Assembly: GCA_937975725.1 (NCBI GenBank)
Contig: CALJUL010000088.1
Coordinates: forward strand, 1-54,787
Direction of reading: 5' to 3'
Source of the DNA: an uncultured Pseudoxanthomonas sp.
Lineage (GTDB): Bacteria > Pseudomonadota > Gammaproteobacteria > Xanthomonadales > Xanthomonadaceae
DNA length: 54,787 bases
A program made the translations under genes and the position numbers. Below are positions 1 to 8,180 of this stretch, piece by piece. Within the stretch, counting starts at the first letter, position 1. Each line of letters starts with the position of its first letter. Below the pieces are notes generated by a model. That model did no database searches and was not told the origin of the DNA. It saw only the letters and a list, made by a program, of their open reading frames with translations.

Positions 1-28
1 TAGGTCATCGCCAGGGGCTTTATCCCTA

Positions 29-58
29 AACCCCCAGCCGCAAGGCTGGGGGTTTTTT
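29..58 (+). terminator. Rho-independent terminator of the gene upstream of the window
   Basis: Perfect 11-bp stem (29-39 with 44-54), GCAA tetraloop, then a run of T. It ends transcription of whatever lies to the left, so the dipeptidase that follows needs its own promoter. Confidence 0.93.
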
Positions 59-112
59 CTTGCGCCGTCATGCCCAACAATCACACTTCTTGAATCGCTC
101 GGGGAGCATGGC

Positions 113-1345
113 ATGACGAGGGTGGCGGCAAGCTTGGCGGTGGGCGTGGCGGTGGCAATGGCGCTGTGTGGCCATGCACGGGCGGCGGAAGTGTCGGCGC
201 AGGCGCGTGGCGTGCACGAGCGTGCGCTCGTACTCGACACCCACCTGGACACGCCGGCCAATTTCGAGCGTCCGGGCTGGCGCATTACCGACAACCACCA
301 GGGCCAGAGCGATCTTTCACAGGTGGACCTGCCCCGCATGAAGGCGGGAGGGCTGGATGGCGGTTTCTGGGTGATCTACACCGCGCAGGGACCGCGAGAC
401 GAAGCCGGCAAGCGCGCCGCGCGCGATCACGGCCTGGAGCGGCTGGTCCGCATCCATGAAATGCTGGCGGCCAATCCGGATACATTCGAACTGGCGTTGA
501 CCGCCGACGATGCCGAACGCATCGCCGGCGCCGGCAAGCGCGTGGCCTTCATCAGCATGGAGAACGCCGCACCGCTGGCCACGGACCCCTCGCTGCTGCT
601 CGCCTATCACCGCCTAGGGCTGCGGATGCTGGGCGTCACGCACACCCGCAACAACGATTTCGGCGATTCCTCCACCGATCCGAAGGGCGCCGAATGGCAT
701 GGGCTGAGCCCGGCGGGCAAGGCGCTGGTGGCCGAGGCCAATCGCCTGGGCATCGTGCTGGACGCTTCGCACGCCAGCGATGCGGTGTTCGACCAGTTGC
801 TGGAATTGTCGAAGGTGCCGATCGTGCTTTCGCATACCAGCGCCGACGCGGTGTACGACCATCCGCGCAACATCGACGATGAGCGCATCCGCCGCCTGGC
901 GGCCAAAGGTGGCGTGATCCACGTGAATGCGTATGGCGGTTACCTGATCGACATCCCCAAGAATCCCGAGCGCGATGCCGCGCTGGATGCCTTGTCGGAC
1001 AAGTACGGGCCGGAGAACCGGCTCTCCGAAGACAAGGTCAGCGCCTTCCTGGCGGAGCGCAAGGAGATCGAGGCGCGCTTCCCCGTCCGCCGCGCCACGC
1101 TGGACGATTACATGGCCCACCTGCTGCACATCCTGAAGGTGGCCGGCGTCGACCACGTGGGCATCGGTGCCGACTGGGATGGCGGCGGCGGCGTGGAAGG
1201 ACTGGAAGACGTCGCCGCGCTTCCGCTGGTCACCGAGCGGTTGTTGAAGGCCGGTTACAGCGAGGCCGACATACGCAAGATCTGGGGCGGCAATCTGTTG
1301 AGGGTGTTGCGTCAGGTGCAGGCCGCCGCGGCGCCGGGAGCGTGA
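113..1345 (+). CDS. Membrane dipeptidase (renal dipeptidase family, peptidase M19)
   Basis: A 410-aa exported zinc dipeptidase of the amidohydrolase superfamily. The N-terminus is a Sec signal peptide with a hydrophobic core and an A-R-A-A cleavage region near residues 22-25. The metal-site motif DTHLDTP lies at about residues 42-48, a bridging glutamate in the ISMENA segment near 145, histidines in GVTHTRNN and LSHTSA further on, and GIGADWDG near the C-terminus. Length fits the family. The ATG at 113 has a GGGGAG Shine-Dalgarno sequence about 7 nt upstream. It probably hydrolyses dipeptides (including those with a D-residue) in the periplasm; the exact substrate cannot be read from sequence. 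Confidence 0.93.
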   Translation: MTRVAASLAVGVAVAMALCGHARAAEVSAQARGVHERALVLDTHLDTPANFERPGWRITDNHQGQSDLSQVDLPRMKAGGLDGGFWVIYTAQGPRDEAGKRAARDHGLERLVRIHEMLAANPDTFELALTADDAERIAGAGKRVAFISMENAAPLATDPSLLLAYHRLGLRMLGVTHTRNNDFGDSSTDPKGAEWHGLSPAGKALVAEANRLGIVLDASHASDAVFDQLLELSKVPIVLSHTSADAVYDHPRNIDDERIRRLAAKGGVIHVNAYGGYLIDIPKNPERDAALDALSDKYGPENRLSEDKVSAFLAERKEIEARFPVRRATLDDYMAHLLHILKVAGVDHVGIGADWDGGGGVEGLEDVAALPLVTERLLKAGYSEADIRKIWGGNLLRVLRQVQAAAAPGA

Positions 1346-1457
1346 CGGGCGGCTGCTTCTCGCCGACCGCGCAGTCGTGGGAACGGGACGGGAGGGCGGC
1401 ACTGCCTTCCCGCTTACCGGCATCCACCATGCGGGTCGGGCGCGGAAGAAGACCCGC

Positions 1458-2297
1458 ATGACGGAGACGATCACCCCGCGCCGTTTCGCCTGGGACTTGC
1501 CGCCGGACATCCCGAAGCACTGGTTGCCGGGCAACGAAGTGGTGTCCGCAGTGCTCAATGCGTACACCATCCTGGTGCCGGCCAACGAAGCCTTCTACAT
1601 CCGTACCCTGAAAGCCTGCCTGCCGCGCGTTGGCACGGGCGAGTTGCGCGCACGCTGCCTCGATTTCATGCGCCAGGAAGCCCAGCACGGCGTGGCGCAC
1701 CAGCGCTACTGGAACAACCTGCAGGCGCAGGGCTACCGGTTCCGGACTTTCGAGCGCTGGGTGGGCAAGGGCGTGTACGGCCTGACCGAACGCATCAGTC
1801 CGCTGTGGCTGCGCGTGTCGCTGGTCAGTTGCGTGGAGCACATCAACGCCTACCTGGCCCGTGAATTCCTGGAGCAACGCATCCTGGCCGGTGCCGATCC
1901 GCGCATGCGCGACCTGATGGAATGGCATTTCGCCGAAGAGATCGAGCACCGCCGCGTGGCCTTCGACGTGTTGCAGGTGGTCGCGCCGGCGTATCCGGTG
2001 CGGTTGCTCGGCTGCGCCATGACCGCCTTCCTGTTCTACCTGCTGATGACCGTGCTGGCACTGGGATTGCTGGCGCAGGATGGCCTGCTGGGGAAGGGGA
2101 GGACCTGGCGGCTATGGAGGAAGCATCTGGCCGGCGGGCACCACATGGCAAGGCGCACGTTGGGCCACCTGTGCGACTACCTGCGGCCGGGCTTCCATCC
2201 TGCGCAACTCGGCGGTGACGCCCTCGCAGCGGCGGTCCTGGAGCGGCAGACGGCTTCCCGGCCGCCCGCGGTCGAGCCCCTGCGTGGAGGAGGCTGA
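1458..2297 (+). CDS. Metal-dependent hydrolase family protein (PF10118-like)
   Basis: A 279-aa protein opening MTETITPRRFAWDLP. It matches the predicted metal-dependent hydrolase family PF10118, in which Glu and His residues on a helical bundle suggest a di-metal site: here RQEAQHGVAHQRY in the middle and EEIEHRRVAFDV later, followed by a hydrophobic stretch (TAFLFYLLMTVLALGLL) that probably contacts the membrane. The start at 1458 is preferred over an in-frame ATG at 1377 because the family begins here and the upstream extension is low-complexity. The biochemical function of the family is poorly known. It lies 112 nt after the dipeptidase, likely a separate unit from rpoH, which has its own promoter. 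Confidence 0.82.
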   Translation: MTETITPRRFAWDLPPDIPKHWLPGNEVVSAVLNAYTILVPANEAFYIRTLKACLPRVGTGELRARCLDFMRQEAQHGVAHQRYWNNLQAQGYRFRTFERWVGKGVYGLTERISPLWLRVSLVSCVEHINAYLAREFLEQRILAGADPRMRDLMEWHFAEEIEHRRVAFDVLQVVAPAYPVRLLGCAMTAFLFYLLMTVLALGLLAQDGLLGKGRTWRLWRKHLAGGHHMARRTLGHLCDYLRPGFHPAQLGGDALAAAVLERQTASRPPAVEPLRGGG

Positions 2298-2443
2298 CAG
2301 GCGTCCCTGAAAGGGGGGGCTGGAACCGGCATCACCAGGGGGAATCCAGAGGGGGTAGAAGGGAGGAACTCCTAACCCATTGAGCAGGAAGCTATTTTGT
2401 CGGGAGCTTGGCCGCCCTCGCCCAGTGTTGCCGTCATGGAACA

Positions 2444-2458
2444 ATGGGAACTTCCCAT
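2444..2458. promoter_or_regulatory. 15-bp palindrome over the rpoH -35 region
   Basis: Perfect dyad ATGGGAA-C-TTCCCAT. It covers the sigmaE-like -35 element, so a bound dimer would compete with polymerase. No regulator is identified. Confidence 0.5.
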
Positions 2459-2474
2459 GCGGTTAGCAGTCCAA
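2447..2474 (+). promoter_or_regulatory. sigmaE (RpoE)-type promoter of rpoH
   Basis: GGAACTT (2447-2453), exactly 15 nt, then GTCCAA (2469-2474). This equals the enterobacterial sigmaE consensus GGAACTT-N15-GTCNAA. Transcription would start near 2480-2482, about 20 nt before the rpoH ATG. E. coli rpoH also carries a sigmaE promoter (established knowledge); its use here is inferred. Confidence 0.75.
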
Positions 2475-2490
2475 CCCCCCGACTGCTAAC
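2462..2490. promoter_or_regulatory. CIRCE-like HrcA operator upstream of rpoH
   Basis: TTAGCAGTC-N9-GACTGCTAA (2463-2471 and 2481-2489). This has the 9-9-9 geometry of CIRCE (TTAGCACTC-N9-GAGTGCTAA) with one symmetrical substitution per arm; the arms extend to 10 bp with G/C. It overlaps the sigmaE-like -10 and the predicted start, as expected of a repressor site. HrcA binding is inferred from sequence. Confidence 0.75.
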
Positions 2491-2500
2491 ATCCTTGCCC

Positions 2501-3379
<879 letters not shown>

Positions 3380-3404
3380 GGGCGCCGGCGCGGTGATCGA
3401 AGAG

Positions 3405-3425
3405 GGCCCCGCGAGGGGCCTTTTT
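3405..3425 (+). terminator. rpoH terminator
   Basis: GGCCCC-GCGA-GGGGCC stem-loop followed by five T, 25 nt after the rpoH stop codon. Confidence 0.9.
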
Positions 3426-3573
3426 CATGTCCATCGTTGCAGGGAAGTCGGTGCACCGGTTAAGCGGCATCGTGCCGCGTGGCCGGCCAGCCCCACTGCC
3501 GCCGCCCGGGCGTTCTATGGTCAACTACGCGGCCCGCCGGGCCGCGGGCATCCATCCACACAGGGGAACTGAC

Positions 3574-4986
3574 ATGCGCGGGAACACGAGGAAATGGACG
3601 GCCATGGGACTGGCCGCGGTGCTGGCGCTGGGGCTGGCCCCGGCCGTCGCGATCGCGGCCGTGCCCGACGGCACGCAGGCGACCGAATCCGGCTCCGGCG
3701 GCATCCGCTTCGGCATCGAGCGCGAGGAATACGAAGCGCAGGCGCGCGCCGCCATGCAGGTGGACCCGGTCGTCGCCGCGCACATCGGCGCGATCCGCGC
3801 GGTGGCCCTGGACGAGCCTGCCAGCCTCGACGAGCCGGGCCCCGACGTGCTGGTGTTCGACATTGAGGGCAGCCGCGGCAAGGGCCGGGTGACGGCGCGC
3901 TTCATCACCGTCAGCGCCAGCGAGGAAGCGCTCGGCCCCGGCACCCTGGTCATGGCCGACGGCACCCGCCACGCCATCGAAGGCAACGCGGAAGCGCTGG
4001 CCGCGGACGCGGAGGACGCATCACGCACCGACGACGGATCGTTGCTGGCGCAGGGCCAGGACATCTTCAGCCGGCAAGCGCGCGAAGCCGCGCAGCGTTA
4101 TCCGCTGGTGCAGCAGCACATCGGCCGGATCGAGCGCTTCGTGATCGACCCGATGGGCACGGGCGCGGCGCCCGGCCGGAACACCTTCGTGTTCGACCTC
4201 GCCGGCAGCAAGGGCAACGGCAAGCTCGAAGCCGACTTCATCACCGTCGATGCCGACACCGAACGCCTGGGCAAGGGCGTGCTGACGCTGGCCGACGGGC
4301 GCCGCCTGCCGTTCGAAGGTGAACCGCCCGGCCCCGGCGAAACCTCTGGCGCGGACGAGGACGATTTCTCCTCGCTGTTCGGCAGCCTGCAGGACAATCT
4401 CTTCACCCGCCAGGCGCGCGAGGCCGTGCAGCGCTATCCGCTGGTGCAGCAGTACATCGGCACGCTGGACCGCTTCGACCTGGACATGGCCGGCACCGGC
4501 GAAGCCGAGGGCGCCAACGAGTTCGCCTTCGATATCGCCGGCGACAAGGGCAGCGGCCGCATCGTCGCCGATTTCATCACCGTGGATGCCGACACCGAGC
4601 GCCTGGGCACGGGCGTGCTGACGCTGGCCGACGGACGCGAACTGCGTTTTGAAGGCGAAGCGCCGCATCCGGGCGAAGGCCGCCGTGACGCCGGCGAGAT
4701 CCCCGACACCTTCGCCACCCAGGGCGGCATGTTCGTGCTGCAGGCCAATGCCGCCATGCAGGCGCACCCGGTCGTGCAGCGCTACATCGGCGACATCCGC
4801 GAGGCCGCGTTCGACCGCGAGGCGTCGTGGACGCTGCCCGGCGACCGCTACGCCTTCGACCTGAAGGGCAGCAAGGGCAGCGGCCGGCTGGTGGCCGACT
4901 TCATCACCGTCGATGCGGACAACGAGCGGATCGGCGACGGCGAACTGGTGATGGCCGACGGCACCCGCCACGCGCTGGCGGAATGA
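3574..4986 (+). CDS. Exported protein of four tandem Coa1-like repeats
   Basis: A 470-aa protein with a Sec signal peptide (residues 1-26, ending A-V-A-I-A-A) and then four homologous units of about 110 residues beginning near residues 49, 165, 277 and 387. Each unit has a helix of the form QAREAxQRYPLVQQ(H/Y)IG, a strand xFDLAGSKGxG, then ADFITVDADTERLG and a closing LTLADGRxLxFEG. The pattern recalls the cytochrome oxidase assembly factor Coa1/TIM21-like fold, normally found once per protein; that assignment is by eye and tentative. Start at 3574 follows AGGGGA 7 nt upstream. Flanked by the rpoH terminator and the DUF1203 gene; no operon partner is evident. Function unknown. Confidence 0.8.
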   Translation: MRGNTRKWTAMGLAAVLALGLAPAVAIAAVPDGTQATESGSGGIRFGIEREEYEAQARAAMQVDPVVAAHIGAIRAVALDEPASLDEPGPDVLVFDIEGSRGKGRVTARFITVSASEEALGPGTLVMADGTRHAIEGNAEALAADAEDASRTDDGSLLAQGQDIFSRQAREAAQRYPLVQQHIGRIERFVIDPMGTGAAPGRNTFVFDLAGSKGNGKLEADFITVDADTERLGKGVLTLADGRRLPFEGEPPGPGETSGADEDDFSSLFGSLQDNLFTRQAREAVQRYPLVQQYIGTLDRFDLDMAGTGEAEGANEFAFDIAGDKGSGRIVADFITVDADTERLGTGVLTLADGRELRFEGEAPHPGEGRRDAGEIPDTFATQGGMFVLQANAAMQAHPVVQRYIGDIREAAFDREASWTLPGDRYAFDLKGSKGSGRLVADFITVDADNERIGDGELVMADGTRHALAE

Positions 4987-5060
4987 GCCGCGCAAGATCC
5001 GGATAGCCGGACCGCCGCCGCTGCACCAGCATGGCGTCCTTCCTCCAGCGGAGCGACGCC

Positions 5061-5534
5061 ATGCCGTTCGTGATCCGGGGACTGTCCCCCGAACCCTTCC
5101 GTCCGCTGTTCGCGCTGGACGCCGCCACTATGGCTGCGCGCAACATCCGCCGCGTGATCGCCGATGCCGGCCACGGCTTCCCCTGCCGCGTCACCCTGGA
5201 GGACGCGTGGCAGGGCGAAACGCTGCTGCTGTTGCCCTTCCTGCACCATGACGTGGCCGGCCCGTTCCGCGCCAGCGGCCCGATCTACGTGCGCGAACGC
5301 GCGATGCAGCAGCCCGCGGCGGAATTGCGCGATGCGCGGACGCCGTTCTTCACCCGCCGCCTGCTGTCGCTGCGCGCCTACGATGCGGAGGGCATGATGC
5401 GCCAAGCCGACGTCGTGGACGGCGCCGACGCGCACGCCCACCTGCAACGCATGCTCGACGCACCGGGCGTCGCCCGTCTGCACGTGCACAGCGCGCGCCC
5501 GGGCTGCTACCTGTGCCGGGTCGACCCGGCCTGA
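5061..5534 (+). CDS. DUF1203 domain-containing protein
   Basis: A 157-aa cytoplasmic protein without signal peptide or membrane segment. It begins MPFVIRGLSPEPFRPLF and ends near LHVHSARPGCYLCRVD, the layout of the DUF1203 (PF06718) family. The middle carries RNIRRVIADAGHGFPCRVTLEDA and FHHDVAGPFRASGPIYVRE-like text typical of the family. Start at 5061 is chosen over an in-frame ATG at 5031 because the domain starts here and a GGAG lies about 9 nt upstream. Its last 28 bp overlap the convergent NADH dehydrogenase gene. No biochemical function is established. Confidence 0.88.
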   Translation: MPFVIRGLSPEPFRPLFALDAATMAARNIRRVIADAGHGFPCRVTLEDAWQGETLLLLPFLHHDVAGPFRASGPIYVRERAMQQPAAELRDARTPFFTRRLLSLRAYDAEGMMRQADVVDGADAHAHLQRMLDAPGVARLHVHSARPGCYLCRVDPA

Positions 5535-6790
5535 TCCTCTTCGTCGCGGCCGAGGATGATCCGCGCGCCGCGCTGGTAGCTCCAGTACGCCCAGAACCAG
5601 TTGAGCAGCACGACCAGGCGGTTGCGGAAGCCGATCAGGAAGAACACGTGCGCGGTGAGCCAGAACCACCAGGCCGGCAGTCCCGAGAACTTCAGGCGCC
5701 CGAAATCCACCACCGCGGCCATGCGGCCGATCGTCGCCAGGTTGCCGTAGTCGCGGTAGCGGAACGGTGCCGGAGCCGCACCGCCCGACAGCCGCGTGCG
5801 CAGCACCTGCGCCACGTACCGGCCCATCTGCTTGGCTGCCGGCGCCACGCCGGGCACCGGCCTTCCATCGGACGCGATGGCGGCCAGATCGCCGGCGACG
5901 AAGATGTCCGGATGCCCCGGCACGCTCAGGTCGGGTTGCACGGGCACGCGCCCGGCGCGGTCCAGCGGCACGCCGAGTGAGCGCGCCAGCGGCGAGGCCG
6001 CCACGCCCGCGGCCCACACCACCGTCTTCGCCGGCACGAACGCATCGCCCAGCCGGTAGCCTTCTCCGGTGATGTCGCTGACCGGCGTGCCGGTCACCAC
6101 GTCCACGCCGAGTTTCTCCAGTTGCCTGCGCGCCTTTTCCGACAGCGCTTCCGGGAACGAGGCCAGCACGCGCGGCCCGGCTTCGATCAGCCGCACGCGC
6201 GCCTGCGAAGGATCGATCCGGCGGAATTCGTTCTTCAGCGTGTGCCGCGCGATTTCCGCCAGCGTGCCGGCCAGCTCCACGCCGGTCGGGCCGCCGCCGA
6301 CGATGGCGAAGCTCAGCCACGCCGCGCGCTTGGCGGGATCGGTCTCGACCTCGGCGCGCTCGAAGGCGGTCAGCAGGTGCCGGCGCAGGTGCAGCGCATC
6401 GTCCAGCGTCTTCAGGCCCGGCGCGTGCCGCGCCCATTCGTCGTGGCCGAAGTAGGCGTGCGTCGCGCCCGTCGCCAGCAGCAGGTGGTCGAACGCGAGC
6501 GCCGTGCCGTCGGCCAGCAGCACCCTTTTTTCCTCAGGGGCGATCGACACCACTTCGGCCAGCCGCACTTCGACGTTCTTCTGCCTGCGCAGGATGTGCC
6601 GCAGCGGCGCGGCGATGTCGGGCGCGGAGAGGCCGGCGGTGGCGACCTGGTACAGCAGCGGCTGGAACAGATGGTGGTTGTGGCGGTCGACCAGGGTGAT
6701 GCGCACTGGCGCGCCGGCCAGCGCGCGCGTGGCCCACAGCCCGCCGAAGCCGCCGCCGACGATGACGACATGGGGAAGTGCTGCCTGCAT
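5507..6790 (-). CDS. NAD(P)/FAD-dependent oxidoreductase, NDH-2 type NADH dehydrogenase
   Basis: A 427-aa two-dinucleotide-binding-domain flavoprotein. The FAD-binding motif VVIVGGGFGGLWA is at the N-terminus, the second Rossmann motif FAIVGGGPTGVELAG near residue 160, and FVAGDLAAI near residue 300. The C-terminus is hydrophobic (AWWFWLTAHVFFLIG, NWFWAYWSYQR), as in type II NADH:quinone dehydrogenases, which attach to the inner membrane, transfer electrons from NADH to quinone and do not pump protons. The ATG at 6790 is preferred over more upstream in-frame starts because GGAG lies just before it and FAD binding begins at once. It is 70 nt downstream of the transporter gene on the same strand. 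Confidence 0.93.
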   Translation of the reverse strand: MQAALPHVVIVGGGFGGLWATRALAGAPVRITLVDRHNHHLFQPLLYQVATAGLSAPDIAAPLRHILRRQKNVEVRLAEVVSIAPEEKRVLLADGTALAFDHLLLATGATHAYFGHDEWARHAPGLKTLDDALHLRRHLLTAFERAEVETDPAKRAAWLSFAIVGGGPTGVELAGTLAEIARHTLKNEFRRIDPSQARVRLIEAGPRVLASFPEALSEKARRQLEKLGVDVVTGTPVSDITGEGYRLGDAFVPAKTVVWAAGVAASPLARSLGVPLDRAGRVPVQPDLSVPGHPDIFVAGDLAAIASDGRPVPGVAPAAKQMGRYVAQVLRTRLSGGAAPAPFRYRDYGNLATIGRMAAVVDFGRLKFSGLPAWWFWLTAHVFFLIGFRNRLVVLLNWFWAYWSYQRGARIILGRDEEDQAGSTRHR

Positions 6791-6860
6791 GCTCCGTTCT
6801 CCGGTCATCGCGGCCGATTGTCGCATGCCCGTGCCTGCCGGCATGGCGCGGCTGCGCGGG

Positions 6861-8180
6861 TCAGGCCGGGTCGCGGTCGATCAGCGACGTCGCGCGGGTA
6901 TCGGGCATCCACACGTACGCCAGCAGCGAGCAGGCGATGCAGGCGGTGACGTACCAGTAGAAGCCGGTTTCCAGCCCGTTCTGCTTGAACCACAGCGCCA
7001 CGTATTCGGCGGTGCCGCCGAACAGGGCGACGGTGACCGCATAGGGCAGGCCCACGCCGAGCGCGCGGATCTCGACCGGGAACAGTTCCGCCTTCACCAC
7101 CGCATTGATCGCGGTGTAGCCGCTGACGATCGCCAGCGCCGCCAGCACCAGCCAGAACGCCTGCGCCGGGCTCTGCACGTCCTGCAACCGGCTCAGGATT
7201 GGCACCGTGAACAGTGTGCCGAGCACGCCGAAGGCGATCAGCACCCGGCGGCGCCCGATCCGGTCCGACAGCGCGCCCACCAGCGGTTGCAGCAGCATGT
7301 ACACGAACAGGGTCGATGCGTTGACCAGACTCGCCGTCTCGCTGGCCATGCCCGCGCTGTTGACCAGGAACTTGTGCACGTAGGTGGTGTACGTATAGAA
7401 CGCCAGCGTGCCGCCCATGGTCAGGCCGACGACCGCCAGCACCGCGCGCGGGTGCCGCGCCAGCATGCGCAGGGTGCCCTGGGCGCGCTGGTGTTCGGCG
7501 GAGCCGTCGGCCTCGCTGCGCACGAAGGATTCGGTCTCGGCCATGTTCCTGCGCAGCCACAGCGCCACCAGCGCCGCCGCCGCGCCGATCGCGAACGGGA
7601 TGCGCCAGCCCCACTCGCGCAACTGCCCGTCGGTCAGGAACACGCGCTGCAACGCGATCAGCACGCCCAGCGCGATCAGGTGGCCCATCACCAGCGTCAC
7701 GTACTGGAAGCTGGACCAGAAGCCGCGGTGCTCGCGCGTCGCCATCTCGCTCAGGTAGGTGGCGGACGTGCCGTATTCGCCGCCGACCGACAGCCCTTGC
7801 AGCAGCCGCGCCAACACCAGCAGGACCGGCGCGGCGATGCCGATGCTGGCGTAGCCGGGCGTGCAGGCGATGATCAGCGAACCGCCGCACATCATCACGA
7901 CAGACAGCATCAGCGCGCGCTTGCGGCCGTGGCGGTCGGCGTAGCGACCGAGCAGCCAACCGCCGAGCGGGCGCATCAGGAAGCCCACCGCGAAGATCGC
8001 TGCCGTCTTCAGCAACTGGCTGGTGCGGTCGCCGCCGGGGAAGAACACTTCGGCGAAGTACAGCGAAAACGCCGCGTACACGTACCAGTCGTACCACTCC
8101 ACCAGGTTGCCGACCGAGCCGCTGAAGATGCTGCGCAGGCGGCGGGCGGGGGTCATCGCGTCGTGCGGCGTCGGCGCCAT
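6861..8180 (-). CDS. MFS transporter, metabolite:H+ symporter (MHS) family, KgtP-like
   Basis: A 439-aa, 12-helix major facilitator. The opening SGSVGNLVEWYDWYVYAAF is the hallmark of the MHS family (alpha-ketoglutarate, shikimate, proline/betaine symporters). Further landmarks are the loop 2-3 motif GRYADRHGRKR, the central QGLSVGGEYGTSATYLSE motif and a repeat of the loop motif (DRIGRRR) in the second half. It presumably imports a dicarboxylate or related metabolite with protons into the cytoplasm. Its ATG shares a base with the priA stop codon (TGATG), so translation is coupled to priA despite no functional link. Confidence 0.92.
   Translation of the reverse strand: MAPTPHDAMTPARRLRSIFSGSVGNLVEWYDWYVYAAFSLYFAEVFFPGGDRTSQLLKTAAIFAVGFLMRPLGGWLLGRYADRHGRKRALMLSVVMMCGGSLIIACTPGYASIGIAAPVLLVLARLLQGLSVGGEYGTSATYLSEMATREHRGFWSSFQYVTLVMGHLIALGVLIALQRVFLTDGQLREWGWRIPFAIGAAAALVALWLRRNMAETESFVRSEADGSAEHQRAQGTLRMLARHPRAVLAVVGLTMGGTLAFYTYTTYVHKFLVNSAGMASETASLVNASTLFVYMLLQPLVGALSDRIGRRRVLIAFGVLGTLFTVPILSRLQDVQSPAQAFWLVLAALAIVSGYTAINAVVKAELFPVEIRALGVGLPYAVTVALFGGTAEYVALWFKQNGLETGFYWYVTACIACSLLAYVWMPDTRATSLIDRDPA

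Noticed and set aside
5507..5534. 28-bp convergent overlap between DUF1203 and the NDH-2 gene
   Set aside because: Both C-termini are family-typical; short convergent overlaps are common in dense genomes and need no special explanation.
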